Assembly (NCBI RefSeq): GCF_947503855.1
Contig: NZ_CANNFF010000003.1
Coordinates: 1-64,000, forward strand
Origin: an uncultured Polaribacter sp.
GTDB taxonomy: Bacteria > Bacteroidota > Bacteroidia > Flavobacteriales > Flavobacteriaceae
DNA length: 64,000 nt
Reading direction: 5' to 3'
This document shows, one piece after another, positions 7,480 through 16,905 of the stretch (positions are counted from its first letter, which is position 1; every line of letters begins with the position of its first letter). The notes under the pieces were generated by a model. The model searched no databases, was not told where the DNA came from, and saw only the letters and a program-made list of their open reading frames with translations. Made by a program: the position numbers and the translations under genes.

Positions 7480-10400
7480 TTACATATTTCTTCTATATTG
7501 GCCACCAACTTTAAATAATGCTTTTGTAATTTGCCCTAAAGAACATACTTTGGTAGCTTCCATTAATTTGTCAAATAAATTTTCATTCTGTATGGCAGCT
7601 TTTTGTAATATTCCAAGTTGTTCTTGTACTTTATGTGGGTTTGCCTTATTTAACAATTCTTTGGTTTTAATTTGAAATTGTTTCTCTTGTTCTGTGGCAC
7701 GTATTACTTCTGCAGGTTGTACAGTTGGCGATCCTTTAGAACTTAAAAATGTATTTACCCCAATAATAGGGAAATCTCCATTGTGTTTTAAAGTTTCATA
7801 ATACAAACTTTCTTCTTGTATTTTAGAACGCTGATACATGGTTTCCATAGCACCTAAAACACCACCTCTTTCTGTAATTCTGTCAAATTCTTCTAAAACA
7901 GCAGCTTCTACTAAATCTGTTAATTCTTCTATAATAAACGCCCCTTGAATTGGGTTTTCATTTTTAGTCAAGCCTAATTCTTTGTTGATAATTAACTGAA
8001 TAGCCATGGCTCTTCTAACTGATTCTTCTGTAGGTGTAGTAATGGCCTCATCATAAGCATTTGTATGTAGAGAGTTACAGTTGTCGTAAATTGCGTATAA
8101 AGCTTGTAACGTGGTTCTTATATCGTTAAAGTCTATTTCTTGAGCGTGCAAAGAACGTCCAGAAGTTTGTATATGATACTTTAACATTTGCGCTCTTGGG
8201 TTGGCACCATATTTATTTTTCATGGCTTTTGCCCATATTTTTCTTGCAACTCTACCAATTACAGCATATTCTGGATCAATGCCGTTAGAAAAGAAAAAAG
8301 ATAAGTTAGGGCCAAATTTATTAATGTCCATTCCACGACTTAAATAATACTCTACATACGTAAATCCGTTACTTAAAGTTAAAGCCAATTGTGTAATTGG
8401 ATTGGCACCCGCTTCTGCAATATGATATCCAGAAATAGAAACCGAATAGAAATTACGAACCTGCTTTTCAATAAAATATTCTTGTACATCGCCCATTAAA
8501 CGCAAAGCGAATTCCGTAGAAAAAATACAGGTATTTTGTGCTTGATCTTCCTTTAAAATATCTGCCTGTACAGTACCTCTAACTTGTGCTAAAGTGTCTT
8601 TTTTTATTTGTTGATAAACTTCTGATGGTAAAACTAAGTCTCCAGTTAAACCCAATAACATTAGACCTAAACCATTGTTTCCTTCAGGTAACTTTCCATG
8701 ATATTTTGGTCTTTCTAAACCTTTAGAATCATATATTTCTTTGAATTTAGCTTCAACATTATCTTCTAAATTATTTTCTTTGATGTATTTCTCACAATTC
8801 TGATCTATAGCAGCATTCATAAAAAAGCCAAGTAACATAGGTGCTGGCCCATTAATAGTCATAGAAACAGAGGTCATGTGATGACTTAAATCGAAACCAG
8901 AATATAGTTTTTTAGCATCGTCTAAACAGCAAATAGAAACACCTGCATTTCCAATTTTCCCATAAATATCAGGTCTTTCTCCAGGATCATTGCCATATAA
9001 GGTAACAGAGTCAAAAGCTGTAGAAAGTCTCTTGGCATCCATACCCAAACTTACATAATGGAAACGTCTGTTTGTTCTTTCTGGGCCACCTTCTCCAGCA
9101 AACATTCTTGTTGGGTCTTCTCCTTTTCTTTTAAACGGATATAATCCTGCTGTGTAAGGAAATTCTCCAGGTACATTTTCTTGTAAATTCCAGCGTAATA
9201 AATCTCCCCAAGCTTGGTATTTAGGTAAAGCTACTTTTGGTATTTGAGTGTGTGAAAGTGATTCGCTGTGCGTTTCAATTTTTATCTCTCTATCTCTTAC
9301 TTTAAAAGAGTAAATAGGGTTTTTATATTTTTGAACTTTGGTATCCCAATTCAGAATGATTTCCCAATTGTATGGATTTAAGTTCATTTTTACTTTTTCG
9401 AATTGTGCTAAAAGTAACTTTACAAATTCTTTGTCTTCGTTAGTTTGATCAAGAATTGCATCATTATCTAAACCTGTTTTAGTTAAGTTAATATCAGAAT
9501 TTACAATTGAGATTATGGTTTGATAAACTCCGTATAATTTTTGAGCAACAATTACTTGTTCATCTACTTTCTTATCATAAGCCCTATTGTTCTCTGCAAT
9601 TTCTGATAAATAACGCACTCTTGCAGGTGGAATCACAAAGATTTTTTCAGACATTTCTTTAGTAATTTCCATAGAAGAAGCTAAATCTGCGTTCGTTTTT
9701 TCTACCAATTTATCCATAATACTTTTATACAAAGTATTCATTCCAGGATCATTAAATTGCGATGCTATAGTTCCAAAAATTGGTAAATCTTCTTGAGGAA
9801 TATCCCATAAATTATTATTGCGCATGTATTGTTTTTTTACATCGCGCAAAGCATCTAAAGCGCCTCTTTTATCAAATTTATTAATGGCCACAATATCTGC
9901 AAAATCGAGCATATCTATTTTTTCTAACTGAGTAGCTGCGCCAAATTCTGGCGTCATCACATATAAAGAAATATCAGAATGTTCTATAATTTCTGTATCA
10001 GATTGTCCAATTCCAGAAGTTTCTAATATTATGAAGTCGTACTCAGCAGCTTTTAAAACCTCTACAGCTTCATTAACGTGTTTAGAAAGGGCTAGGTTAG
10101 ATTGACGTGTTGCTAAAGAACGCATATAAACACGAGAATTATTAATGGCATTCATACGAATTCTATCGCCTAAAAGTGCACCACCTGTTTTTCTTTTAGA
10201 AGGATCTACAGAAATTAATCCTACATTTTTTTCTGGAAAATCAATCAAAAATCTACGAACTAACTCATCTACTAAAGATGATTTTCCTGCACCACCAGTT
10301 CCAGTAATTCCAAGAACGGGTGCCCCTCCCAACCTCCCCAAAGGGGAGGAGCTCCAATCTTTATTGAAAATTTTAGCGAAAGCTTCCTGATTATTTTCTG

Positions 10401-10974
10401 CTAATGAAATTAATCTTGCAATTGTATTTACGTCTTTATTTTTAAGTTTTTCTAAAACTTTCTCATCACCCAATTCCAACAACCAATCTCCATCTTCATT
10501 ACAAACTTTCCCATTTGAGTGTTTCCCTCCTTTGGAGGGATTAAGGGAGGCTTTCACCAAATCATTAATCATCCCTTGTAAACCTAACTCACGACCATCA
10601 TCTGGAGAATAAATTCTTGTAATTCCATACTCCATCAATGCTGTAATTTCTTCAGGAAGAATAACACCACCTCCACCACCAAATATTTTGATGTGTGTAG
10701 CACCATTTTCTTTTAGTAAATCGAACATGTATTTAAAATACTCATTATGTCCCCCTTGATAAGAAGTTATTGCAATTGCATTTGCATCTTCTTGAATGGC
10801 ACAATTAACCACTTCTTCCACAGACCTGTCATGACCCAAGTGAATTACTTCTACCCCTGTAGCTTGTATGATTCGTCTCATAATATTTATAGCTGCATCA
10901 TGTCCATCAAAAAGAGATGCTGCAGTTACAATACGTACTTTGTGCTGGGGTTGATAAGGTGATATTTGCTCCAT
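7480..10974 (-). CDS. icmF: Fused isobutyryl-CoA mutase (IcmF), B12-dependent
   Basis: A single 1164-residue chain joins three parts: an N-terminal B12-binding domain with DGHDAAIN (residues 23-30, His25 as lower axial ligand); a MeaB-like G-protein chaperone domain with P-loop GTGGAGKSS (about residue 221) and NKFDKRGA; and the TIM-barrel mutase with [28 protein letters not shown] and [17 protein letters not shown]. This order is that of IcmF, which interconverts isobutyryl- and n-butyryl-CoA; related fused mutases act on pivalyl- or isovaleryl-CoA. The linker between the B12 and G domains carries two palindromic GC-rich elements, translated as [13 protein letters not shown] (about 141-153) and [11 protein letters not shown] (about 207-217). 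It is transcribed alone. Confidence 0.93.
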   Translation of the reverse strand: MEQISPYQPQHKVRIVTAASLFDGHDAAINIMRRIIQATGVEVIHLGHDRSVEEVVNCAIQEDANAIAITSYQGGHNEYFKYMFDLLKENGATHIKIFGGGGGVILPEEITALMEYGITRIYSPDDGRELGLQGMINDLVKASLNPSKGGKHSNGKVCNEDGDWLLELGDEKVLEKLKNKDVNTIARLISLAENNQEAFAKIFNKDWSSSPLGRLGGAPVLGITGTGGAGKSSLVDELVRRFLIDFPEKNVGLISVDPSKRKTGGALLGDRIRMNAINNSRVYMRSLATRQSNLALSKHVNEAVEVLKAAEYDFIILETSGIGQSDTEIIEHSDISLYVMTPEFGAATQLEKIDMLDFADIVAINKFDKRGALDALRDVKKQYMRNNNLWDIPQEDLPIFGTIASQFNDPGMNTLYKSIMDKLVEKTNADLASSMEITKEMSEKIFVIPPARVRYLSEIAENNRAYDKKVDEQVIVAQKLYGVYQTIISIVNSDINLTKTGLDNDAILDQTNEDKEFVKLLLAQFEKVKMNLNPYNWEIILNWDTKVQKYKNPIYSFKVRDREIKIETHSESLSHTQIPKVALPKYQAWGDLLRWNLQENVPGEFPYTAGLYPFKRKGEDPTRMFAGEGGPERTNRRFHYVSLGMDAKRLSTAFDSVTLYGNDPGERPDIYGKIGNAGVSICCLDDAKKLYSGFDLSHHMTSVSMTINGPAPMLLGFFMNAAIDQNCEKYIKENNLEDNVEAKFKEIYDSKGLERPKYHGKLPEGNNGLGLMLLGLTGDLVLPSEVYQQIKKDTLAQVRGTVQADILKEDQAQNTCIFSTEFALRLMGDVQEYFIEKQVRNFYSVSISGYHIAEAGANPITQLALTLSNGFTYVEYYLSRGMDINKFGPNLSFFFSNGIDPEYAVIGRVARKIWAKAMKNKYGANPRAQMLKYHIQTSGRSLHAQEIDFNDIRTTLQALYAIYDNCNSLHTNAYDEAITTPTEESVRRAMAIQLIINKELGLTKNENPIQGAFIIEELTDLVEAAVLEEFDRITERGGVLGAMETMYQRSKIQEESLYYETLKHNGDFPIIGVNTFLSSKGSPTVQPAEVIRATEQEKQFQIKTKELLNKANPHKVQEQLGILQKAAIQNENLFDKLMEATKVCSLGQITKALFKVGGQYRRNM
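10322..10352. repeat. GC-rich palindromic element, copy A, inside icmF
   Basis: CCTCCCC-AAA-GGGGAGG forms a GC-rich hairpin flanked by CCCCTCCC, very unlike the AT-rich surroundings. It is read in frame by icmF as [11 protein letters not shown] just before the G-domain P-loop. Copy B, 170 bases away, is the same element in the opposite orientation. Confidence 0.8.
10524..10551. repeat. GC-rich palindromic element, copy B, inside icmF
   Basis: CCCTCC-TTT-GGAGGG is a perfect hairpin followed by ATTAAGGGAGG. The same core-plus-tail arrangement occurs as copy A on the other strand. icmF reads it in frame as [11 protein letters not shown]. Similar elements are scattered in flavobacterial genomes as far as I recall; membership in a known family needs a search. 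Confidence 0.8.
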
Positions 10975-11131
10975 TCGTAATAAAAGTTAGATTTTAGGCA
11001 TGCAATTTAAGGAAATCTTAAAAATTAATAGAAATCTTTAACTTTTTATTAATATTTATTTGATGATTTTTATTTCTTTATTGGCACAATTATTGTTATT
11101 TAATTAAAGTAATCACTAAAAAATAAGTACC

Positions 11132-11674
11132 ATGAAATATATAAAAACCTTATTATTGGTTAGTATTGTAATACTGTCTTCTTGTAGTAGTGTAAAAGTT
11201 GCTACAGATTATGATGCCAAAGTAGATTTTAATAAGTATAAAACTTTTGCTTTCTATAAAAAAGGAATAGATCAAGCAGAAATTTCTGATTTAGATAAAA
11301 AAAGAATTTTAAGAGCTATAGAAGCAGAATTGGTAGCTAAAGGATTTTCTAAATCTGAAAATCCAGATATGTTAGTAAGTATTTTTAGCAAGTCTAGAGA
11401 ACGAGTAAATGTAAATCAAAGTAATTTTGGCTATGGTTTTGGTTGGGGTTGGAATCCTTGGATGTGGGCAGGAATGAACAATAATGTAAATGTTTCTCAA
11501 TACACAGAAGGTACTTTATTTGTAGATTTTATTGATAAAGAAAAGAAAGAACTGGTTTGGCAAGGAGTAGGTACAGGTGCTTTAAGAATTCAAAACAGAG
11601 AAAAAAAGGAAATTAGAATAAAACAATTTGTAAAAGAAATTGTTTCTAGATTTCCACCAGGAGAAGAAAAATAA
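11132..11674 (+). CDS. DUF4136 domain lipoprotein
   Basis: A 180-residue lipoprotein with signal peptide and lipobox SSC (Cys18), followed by the DUF4136 pattern: VATDYDAKVDFNKYKTFAFY at the start, RILRAIEAELVAKGFSKSENPDMLV in the middle, TLFVDFIDKEKKELVWQGVG later. A glycine/tryptophan-rich insert (FGYGFGWGWNPWMW) lies at about residues 104-117. The domain probably folds in the periplasm as an outer-membrane-anchored protein; its function is not known. Own promoter region and a strong terminator directly after the stop. Confidence 0.88.
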   Translation: MKYIKTLLLVSIVILSSCSSVKVATDYDAKVDFNKYKTFAFYKKGIDQAEISDLDKKRILRAIEAELVAKGFSKSENPDMLVSIFSKSRERVNVNQSNFGYGFGWGWNPWMWAGMNNNVNVSQYTEGTLFVDFIDKEKKELVWQGVGTGALRIQNREKKEIRIKQFVKEIVSRFPPGEEK

Positions 11675-11680
11675 ATATTT

Positions 11681-11709
11681 AAAAAAGCGTTCTTTAGAAC
11701 GCTTTTTTT
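11681..11709 (+). terminator. Rho-independent terminator of the DUF4136 gene
   Basis: AAAAAAGCGTTCT pairs with AGAACGCTTTTTT around a TTA loop and ends in seven T. It lies seven bases after the stop codon. Confidence 0.88.
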
Positions 11710-11723
11710 GTGCATAAAAATAA

Positions 11724-11900
<177 letters not shown>

Positions 11901-11981
11901 AATTTACTTTTAGTAAAAATAGATTCTTTATATTTTATAGGTCATGTAAATATTTAAAATGAACATTTTTTAATTTGTAAT

Positions 11982-12791
11982 TTATAGAAAAGTTGCCATT
12001 TCTTTTTGCAAAACTTCAGCTTCTAAGGCTGCTTTTGCTGCAAAATCTTTTTCATTCGAGGCATATATTATACCTCGAGAAGAGTTTACTAATAAACCAA
12101 TAGTTGAAGATAAGCCATATTTACAAACATCTTGTAAACTCCCCCCTTGTGCACCTACACCTGGCACTAAAAGAAAAGAGTTGGGTACAATTTTTCGAAT
12201 TTCTTTAAAATACTCAGCCTTTGTAGCGCCTACAACATACATTAAGTTTTCAGAATTTTCCCAGGTTTTAGAAGTTTCTAAAACATGTTTATATAATTCT
12301 TTATCATCAATTTTTTTTGTTTGAAAATCGAAAGCGCCTTTGTTAGAAGTTAAAGCTAACATTATGGTATGTTTGTTTTTAAAGGCTAAAAAGGGTTCTA
12401 CAGAATCTTTACCCATATAAGGTGCTATGGTAACAGAATCAAATTTTAAATCTTCAAAAAACGCTTTTGCATACATGGTAGAGGTATTACCAATATCACC
12501 ACGTTTTGCGTCTGCAATAGTAAAAATTTCAGGATAACTTTTGTTTAAATAATTAATTGTTTTCTCTAAAGATAGCCAACCTTTTAAACCATAAGCCTCG
12601 TAAAAAGCAATATTGGGTTTGTAGGCTACACAAAGTTGATGTGTAGCGTCTATAATCGCTTTATTAAAAGCAAAAATAGGATCTTCTTCATCTAATAAAT
12701 GTGGTGGAATTTTAGTTAAATCAACATCTAAACCAATACATAAAAAAGATTTTTTCTTTTTAATTTGCGCAACTAATTCTTGTGTAGTCAT
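11982..12791 (-). CDS. pyrF: Orotidine 5'-phosphate decarboxylase (type 2)
   Basis: Last step of de novo UMP synthesis: decarboxylation of OMP to UMP. The 269-residue product has the type-2 OMPDC hallmarks: [10 protein letters not shown] near the N-terminus, [11 protein letters not shown], the catalytic [10 protein letters not shown] loop (about residues 95-104), [18 protein letters not shown] and the phosphate-binding [10 protein letters not shown] choose the ATG at 12791 (MTTQELV); an in-frame ATG at 12797 is also possible. A TATTTTTG box on the minus strand at 12811-12818 places transcription start only a few bases upstream of either codon. Monocistronic. Confidence 0.93.
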   Translation of the reverse strand: MTTQELVAQIKKKKSFLCIGLDVDLTKIPPHLLDEEDPIFAFNKAIIDATHQLCVAYKPNIAFYEAYGLKGWLSLEKTINYLNKSYPEIFTIADAKRGDIGNTSTMYAKAFFEDLKFDSVTIAPYMGKDSVEPFLAFKNKHTIMLALTSNKGAFDFQTKKIDDKELYKHVLETSKTWENSENLMYVVGATKAEYFKEIRKIVPNSFLLVPGVGAQGGSLQDVCKYGLSSTIGLLVNSSRGIIYASNEKDFAAKAALEAEVLQKEMATFL

Positions 12792-12810
12792 AATCATTTA
12801 TAAAGTATAG

Positions 12811-12818
12811 CAAAAATA
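12811..12818 (-). promoter_or_regulatory. TAnnTTTG promoter box of pyrF
   Basis: TATTTTTG on the minus strand, 13 bases before the ATG at 12797 and 19 before the one at 12791. A leader of about ten bases or fewer is predicted. Confidence 0.5.
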
Positions 12819-12875
12819 CTTTATTTTGTATGTTATGAAAACCAAAGAAGACAAAATTTTTAAATACTTTATTAT

Positions 12876-13370
12876 ATGAGATTTGCCATTTTATTTTTTG
12901 CTGTATTATTTTTAAGTTGTTCGATAGAAAAACCCACAAAATTTTCTGAGTTAGCGTTACAAGATACTGCATTTACGATACAAGATTCTGAAATTTCTAT
13001 AGATAGTATATTAAAAATCTATAAAAGCAAAAAAGTGTTTATAGATGTTTGGGCTTCTTGGTGTGGAGATTGTATAAAAGGTCTACCAAGTGTAAAAAAC
13101 TTACAAAAAAAGTACCCAGAGGTAGTTTTTTTATTCCTGTCTGTAGATACAAATAAAGCTGCTTGGAAAAATGGCATTCGCCGATTTAAAATACAAGGAG
13201 AACACTATAATTTACCAAAAGGGATGAAATCTGGTGATTTTGTAGATTTTTTAAATTTAGGATGGATACCTAGATATGTTGTAGTTGATGAAAATGGAAA
13301 AATTATACTTTTTAAAGCTACAAGAGCATCAGATTCTGCTATTGAAGAGGTTTTAAATAAAAGCTTATAA
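12876..13370 (+). CDS. Thioredoxin-like (TlpA/ResA-type) lipoprotein
   Basis: A 164-residue exported protein with lipobox LSC (Cys15) and a thioredoxin fold. The active site is WASWCGDC (CGDC, Cys62/Cys65 region), followed by the cis-proline region IPRYVVVDENGKI near residue 130. It should act in the periplasm as a thiol-disulfide oxidoreductase, reducing or resolving disulfides. A 14-codon mini-ORF (12836-12880, MKTKEDKIFKYFII) ends in a TGA overlapping its ATG and could be a coupling leader. It is divergent from pyrF and followed by tpiA. Confidence 0.85.
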   Translation: MRFAILFFAVLFLSCSIEKPTKFSELALQDTAFTIQDSEISIDSILKIYKSKKVFIDVWASWCGDCIKGLPSVKNLQKKYPEVVFLFLSVDTNKAAWKNGIRRFKIQGEHYNLPKGMKSGDFVDFLNLGWIPRYVVVDENGKIILFKATRASDSAIEEVLNKSL

Positions 13371-13381
13371 ATCGTTTTAGT

Positions 13382-13414
13382 AACTATTTCTAATTAGTCT
13401 ATTAAAATAGTTTT
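13382..13414 (+). terminator. Weak hairpin after the thioredoxin-like gene
   Basis: AACTATTT (13382-13389) pairs with AAATAGTT (13405-13412), followed by only TT. It is a possible weak terminator between this gene and tpiA. Confidence 0.35.
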
Positions 13415-13483
13415 CCATTTCTTAATTTTACGACATTAAAAAATGTTTAAAAATTAGCTTTAAAAAGCTTAAAATATATAATT

Positions 13484-14242
13484 ATGAGAACCAAGATTGT
13501 AGCTGGAAACTGGAAATTAAATTACGATAAAAAAACAACCAATAAGTTTATTGAAAGCTTAAAAAAATCGGTTGATAAGTTGCCTTTAAATAATACTAGA
13601 GTAATTATTGCACCTACATTTGTAAACTTATCTTCTGCTGTTGAAAAAGTAGAAAAATCGAATATAGAAGTAGTTGCACAGAATATGCATCAAGCAACTT
13701 CTGGTGCCTTTACTGGAGAAATTTCTGCAGATATGCTAAAAGCAGTTGGTGTAAATACAGTTATTTTAGGACACTCAGAAAGAAGAACTTATTTTAATGA
13801 AACAGACCAAGCTCTCGCAGAAAAAGTAAATACGATTTTAGAAAAAGGGATGGAAACTATTTTCTGTTTTGGTGAGTTGTTAGAAGATAGAAAATCTGAT
13901 AACCATTTTGAGGTGGTAGAAAGCCAATTAAAAAATGCATTGTTTCACTTAGAAGCAAAAGACTGGAAAAGCATCATTTTAGCCTATGAACCAGTTTGGG
14001 CAATTGGTACAGGGGAAACTGCAAGCCCAGAACAAGCGCAAGAAATGCATGCTTTTATTAGAAGTATTATAGAAAAAAAATACAATAAAGAAGTAGCAGA
14101 AAAAGTATCTATTTTATATGGTGGTAGTGTAAAACCAGCAAATGCAGAGGAAATTTTTTCTAAACCAGATGTAGATGGTGGCTTAATTGGTGGTGCAGCT
14201 TTAAAAGTAGACGACTTTACAGCAATTATTGCAGCGATTTAA
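13484..14242 (+). CDS. tpiA: Triose-phosphate isomerase
   Basis: Interconverts dihydroxyacetone phosphate and glyceraldehyde 3-phosphate in glycolysis and gluconeogenesis. The 252-residue TIM barrel has every expected landmark: substrate Asn/Lys in AGNWKLN (Asn9, Lys11), the electrophile histidine in ILGHSERR (about residue 97), the catalytic glutamate in AYEPVWAIGTGETA (about residue 170, with the mobile loop), and the phosphate-binding YGGSVKPAN and GGLIGGAAL. It sits directly upstream of prmA, with a hairpin in between, so some co-transcription is possible. Confidence 0.97.
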   Translation: MRTKIVAGNWKLNYDKKTTNKFIESLKKSVDKLPLNNTRVIIAPTFVNLSSAVEKVEKSNIEVVAQNMHQATSGAFTGEISADMLKAVGVNTVILGHSERRTYFNETDQALAEKVNTILEKGMETIFCFGELLEDRKSDNHFEVVESQLKNALFHLEAKDWKSIILAYEPVWAIGTGETASPEQAQEMHAFIRSIIEKKYNKEVAEKVSILYGGSVKPANAEEIFSKPDVDGGLIGGAALKVDDFTAIIAAI

Positions 14243-14285
14243 GTTAGCTAGAGTAGTAGAAAATTAAAAGAAAACCAATAAATTT

Positions 14286-14317
14286 GCATCAAGATTTATA
14301 ATTTTGATGCATTTTTT
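14286..14317 (+). terminator. Terminator hairpin between tpiA and prmA
   Basis: GCATCAA (14286-14292) pairs with TTGATGC (14304-14310), followed by ATTTTTT right before the prmA ATG. Two TAnnTTTG-type boxes (14279-14286 and 14299-14306) overlap the hairpin, so the same bases may serve to end tpiA and start prmA transcription. Confidence 0.6.
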
Positions 14318-15151
14318 ATGGACAATATTTATATAGAGTACAATTTTACAGTTTCGCCCAAAGAACCAACTTCAGAGATATTAATTGCAGAACTGGGTAA
14401 TGTTGGGTTTGAAAGTTTTGTAGAAAACGAAATCGGCGTAACGGCTTACATTCAAAAAGAAGCTTATAAAGAGAATATTTTAGAGGATATTTATATTTTA
14501 AATTCAGAAGAATTTTCTATAAAATACACTAAAAATGAAGTGGCACAAACCAATTGGAATGCAGAATGGGAAAAAAACTTTACTCCTATTAAAGTTGATG
14601 ATTTAGTTAGTATACGTGCTCCTTTTCATGAAAATCCCAATTTAAAATACGAGATTGTAATAGAACCAAAAATGAGTTTTGGTACAGGACACCATGAAAC
14701 CACACACATGATGGTGCAGCATTTATTGCAATTAGATTTAGAAAACAAAAAAGTGCTAGATATGGGTTGTGGTACTGGTATTTTAGCCATTTTTGCTGAA
14801 ATGAAAGGCGCAAAGCCAATAGATGCCATAGATATCGATAATTGGTCTTATGAAAACTCTATAGAAAATGTATCACGCAATAATTGTAAAAATATATCCG
14901 TTTATGAAGGAGACTCCTCTCTGTTAATCAACAAAAAATACGATGTAATTATTGCAAACATCAATAGAAATATCTTATTAATGGATATGAAGGTGTATAC
15001 AAACTGTTTAAAAGAAAACGGAATCTTACTTTTAAGTGGGTTCTACCAAGAAGATATTCCAATTATAGATGCAGAAGTATCAAAATACAATTTAAATTTA
15101 GATACTTACATAGAAAGAAACAATTGGGTGGCATTAAAATACAATAACTAA
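14318..15151 (+). CDS. prmA: Ribosomal protein L11 methyltransferase
   Basis: SAM-dependent methyltransferase that trimethylates ribosomal protein L11. The 277-residue product has the PrmA layout: an N-terminal substrate-recognition domain with NVGFESFVENE, a linker, and a Rossmann methyltransferase domain with MSFGTGHHETT (about residue 120), motif I VLDMGCGTGILAIF (about residue 145), DIDNWSYENS, and the NINRNILL motif near residue 213. ATG at 14318 is the first in-frame start after the hairpin. It leads a compact run with clpS (23-base gap) and a 90-residue unknown protein. Confidence 0.95.
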   Translation: MDNIYIEYNFTVSPKEPTSEILIAELGNVGFESFVENEIGVTAYIQKEAYKENILEDIYILNSEEFSIKYTKNEVAQTNWNAEWEKNFTPIKVDDLVSIRAPFHENPNLKYEIVIEPKMSFGTGHHETTHMMVQHLLQLDLENKKVLDMGCGTGILAIFAEMKGAKPIDAIDIDNWSYENSIENVSRNNCKNISVYEGDSSLLINKKYDVIIANINRNILLMDMKVYTNCLKENGILLLSGFYQEDIPIIDAEVSKYNLNLDTYIERNNWVALKYNN

Positions 15152-15174
15152 AAATTATTTTTTATTTTTATAAA

Positions 15175-15453
15175 ATGAGGTGTACAAAAGAAAAAATACA
15201 AGAAGAAGTAGATGTACTAGAGCAAGAAACGCATCAGCACGAAATTGTTTTGCATAACGATGAGGTAAATACATTCGATTTTGTAATAGATTCTTTAATG
15301 AATGTTTGCGATCATACTTTAGAGCAAGCAGAACAATGTACAGTTTTAGTGCATTACAAAGGGAAATGTACTGTAAAATCTGGCGAATATAAAGATTTAG
15401 AACCAAGATGTTCTAAACTATTACAGTTGGGTTTATCTGCAGAATTGGTTTAA
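15175..15453 (+). CDS. clpS: ATP-dependent Clp protease adaptor ClpS
   Basis: N-degron adaptor that hands proteins with N-terminal Leu, Phe, Trp or Tyr to ClpAP. The 92-residue product has the ClpS core: HEIVLHNDEVNTFDFVIDSL (with the Asn-Asp pocket residues), then HTLEQAEQCTVLVHYKGKCTVKSGEY and a conserved C-terminal helix. Four additional cysteines are present, more than usual for the family. It lies between prmA and a small unknown gene in one apparent transcription unit. The partner enzyme aat is at 51.8-52.4 kb. Confidence 0.93.
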   Translation: MRCTKEKIQEEVDVLEQETHQHEIVLHNDEVNTFDFVIDSLMNVCDHTLEQAEQCTVLVHYKGKCTVKSGEYKDLEPRCSKLLQLGLSAELV

Positions 15454-15456
15454 AAG

Positions 15457-15729
15457 ATGGAAAATATTTTAAAATATTATGAATTTTCAGATTTTTTTAA
15501 AGATAATTCTAACACTTTTTCTGGAAATACAATTTCTTATACCACTTTAAATGCAACTCATTTTTTAATTTTCGAAAAAGAAAATAATACGTATAATTTA
15601 TATGTTTCTAAATACCAGTCAAAAAAAGACATTGGCTTAAAACCTCCTGAAATATTAGAAACAGTAGTTGTAGACTATAATAAAAGCATTCCAGAACATA
15701 GAATTGCACTAAGAAAATATTTAGACTAA
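15457..15729 (+). CDS. Uncharacterised 90-residue protein, prmA-clpS unit
   Basis: Begins three bases after the clpS stop and is followed at once by a terminator, so it is the last gene of the prmA-clpS transcript. The product is a soluble, mixed alpha/beta protein (SYTTLNATHFLIFEKENNTYNLYVSKYQSKKD) with no signal peptide or motif I recognise. The position suggests a link to protein quality control or ribosome maturation, but this is context only. Confidence 0.65.
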   Translation: MENILKYYEFSDFFKDNSNTFSGNTISYTTLNATHFLIFEKENNTYNLYVSKYQSKKDIGLKPPEILETVVVDYNKSIPEHRIALRKYLD

Positions 15730-15757
15730 ACTTACAAAAAATGGTAAGTTTTTTTTG
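15729..15757 (+). terminator. Terminator of the prmA-clpS unit
   Basis: AACTTAC pairs with GTAAGTT (15729-15735 with 15744-15750), followed by a run of T to 15756. The stem includes the last bases of the preceding stop codon. Confidence 0.75.
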
Positions 15758-15912
15758 AAAATATTCTAAAAAATTATAGGACTTTTTTTAATATAATTCT
15801 AATAGGGTAGTGAAGAATAAATGAGCTTTTTTTGTAACTACTTCATTATCAATGAAAATAGAAGGCATAAAAAAAGGAGAATCGATTTCTGTGAATCAAT
15901 TCTCCAATTTAG

Positions 15913-15986
15913 TGACCATGACAGGATTCAAACCTGTAACCTCTTGAGCCGTAATCAAGTGCGCTATTCAGTTGCGCCACATGGCC
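15913..15986 (-). tRNA. tRNA-Arg (anticodon ACG)
   Basis: The minus strand folds as a complete cloverleaf. The acceptor stem GGCCATG/CATGGTC has one G-U pair and discriminator A; the anticodon stem CTTGA/TCAAG encloses loop TTACGGC, i.e. ACG after the invariant T33. The T-arm ACAGG-TTTGAAT-CCTGT is canonical. ACG is normally edited to ICG and reads CGN codons. CCA is not encoded. Confidence 0.95.
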
Positions 15987-16044
15987 TTAAAACGGGTGCA
16001 AATATAACAGAGTTTTTTTAATTTAGAAAGTCAAAGTTACTTTT

Positions 16045-16275
16045 TTATAAATTAATTTCTGCTTTATATGCATCTACAATTGGTTGTGCTTTTTCTTTAT
16101 CTGTATTACGTATAAATACCTCAACAGAATTAAGTTGCTGAACATGACCACCTAATCTTGCTGATTCAAAGTTGTCTTTAATAATGCAGTGTATCCCCTT
16201 TTCATCTAATAGATTTTGTAAACCTTTAACGATAATAGATGATCCTGAAAATATTTTAATATGTTCTATATTCAT
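16045..16275 (-). CDS. DUF2007 family putative signal-transducing protein
   Basis: A 76-residue cytoplasmic protein of the DUF2007 type, an ACT-like small fold. Typical positions are IFSGSSIIVKGLQNLLDEKGI at residues 8-28, a central LGG (in ARLGGHVQ), and a C-terminal strand-helix VEVFIRNTDKEKAQPIVDAY. The role is unknown; 'signal-transducing' is only the family label. Its ATG overlaps the TGA of the 55-residue gene upstream (ATGA), so the two are translationally coupled. Confidence 0.82.
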   Translation of the reverse strand: MNIEHIKIFSGSSIIVKGLQNLLDEKGIHCIIKDNFESARLGGHVQQLNSVEVFIRNTDKEKAQPIVDAYKAEINL

Positions 16276-16439
16276 AATTTATTGTTTTTGGATAATGCGT
16301 TTTTTGTCACAAAAGCTCTCCAGCCAATAATTGCCAATTGTAATTTAGTTGCTTTAGAAATATCTAAACCTTTTTTTGTAAAAGAGGGTAGTAAGGCCTT
16401 ATTTACTTTTGCTAAAAAAATAAACATTTTCTTTTTCAT
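16272..16439 (-). CDS. Small basic protein (55 aa), conserved flavobacterial type
   Basis: ATG at 16439 opens a 55-codon frame: MKKKMFIFLAKVNKALLPSF, then TKKGLDISKATKLQLAIIGW and RAFVTKNALSKNNKL. From memory, very similar short proteins (LAKLNKxxLPSxTKKxLDL...LAIIGWRxYVT) occur across Flavobacteriaceae and are sometimes labelled as SsrA-binding protein; true SmpB is about 150 aa, so I would not transfer that name. The four-base ATGA overlap with the DUF2007 gene supports it being real and coupled. Confidence 0.72.
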   Translation of the reverse strand: MKKKMFIFLAKVNKALLPSFTKKGLDISKATKLQLAIIGWRAFVTKNALSKNNKL

Positions 16440-16905
16440 TCAAAGTTATCTTACCTCAAATTTAATAAAAATAAGTAATTTCTAGGGTTAGAATGCTATT
16501 TAATTAAATACTAACAGATATAATAAAGTCAACAATGTCTTTTAGCATTTTTGTAATAATAAGTATCATTATAATTTTTTTTGGGGTTAATAAATATGAT
16601 AATTTCAAAATTATAAATTCAATATATCAGAATTGTAAACACTCTTCTAAATAAAAGTAAACTATTAATAAAATTAAGCTATCATATGATGCTAAAATAT
16701 ACAATAAGTTTTAATATTTGCTTGCATAAAGTCTTAAAATATTATTTTCTTATAAAAAAATAATGCTATTAGGCTTTAAAGTCTTTGTTTTGAGGGTTTT
16801 TTAATGAGAAAGGAATTGGTATTTGTAAAAGATAAATTTTCGGCTTTCTATTTTTTCCTTTTACCTTACATTGATAAAAATGTATCTTCGTAAAAAATAA
16901 AATAA
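16440..16905. other. Gene-poor intergenic region before the antiporter
   Basis: 466 bases, very AT-rich. The only open stretch with protein-like character is a 39-codon frame at about 16534-16653 (MSFSIFVIISIIIIFFGVNK), one hydrophobic helix with no support. No clear terminator, repeat or RNA structure seen. Confidence 0.5.

Noticed and set aside
12760-12972. Minus-strand 70-codon frame upstream of pyrF
   Set aside because: It overlaps pyrF's start and the divergent thioredoxin-like gene without a family match.
15821-16021. Plus-strand frame of 66 codons across the tRNA-Arg gene
   Set aside because: It runs over the tRNA cloverleaf on the other strand and has no protein signature.
16261-16485. 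Plus-strand frame opposite the 55-residue gene
   Set aside because: The minus strand encodes a better-supported gene coupled to DUF2007; the plus frame is its shadow.
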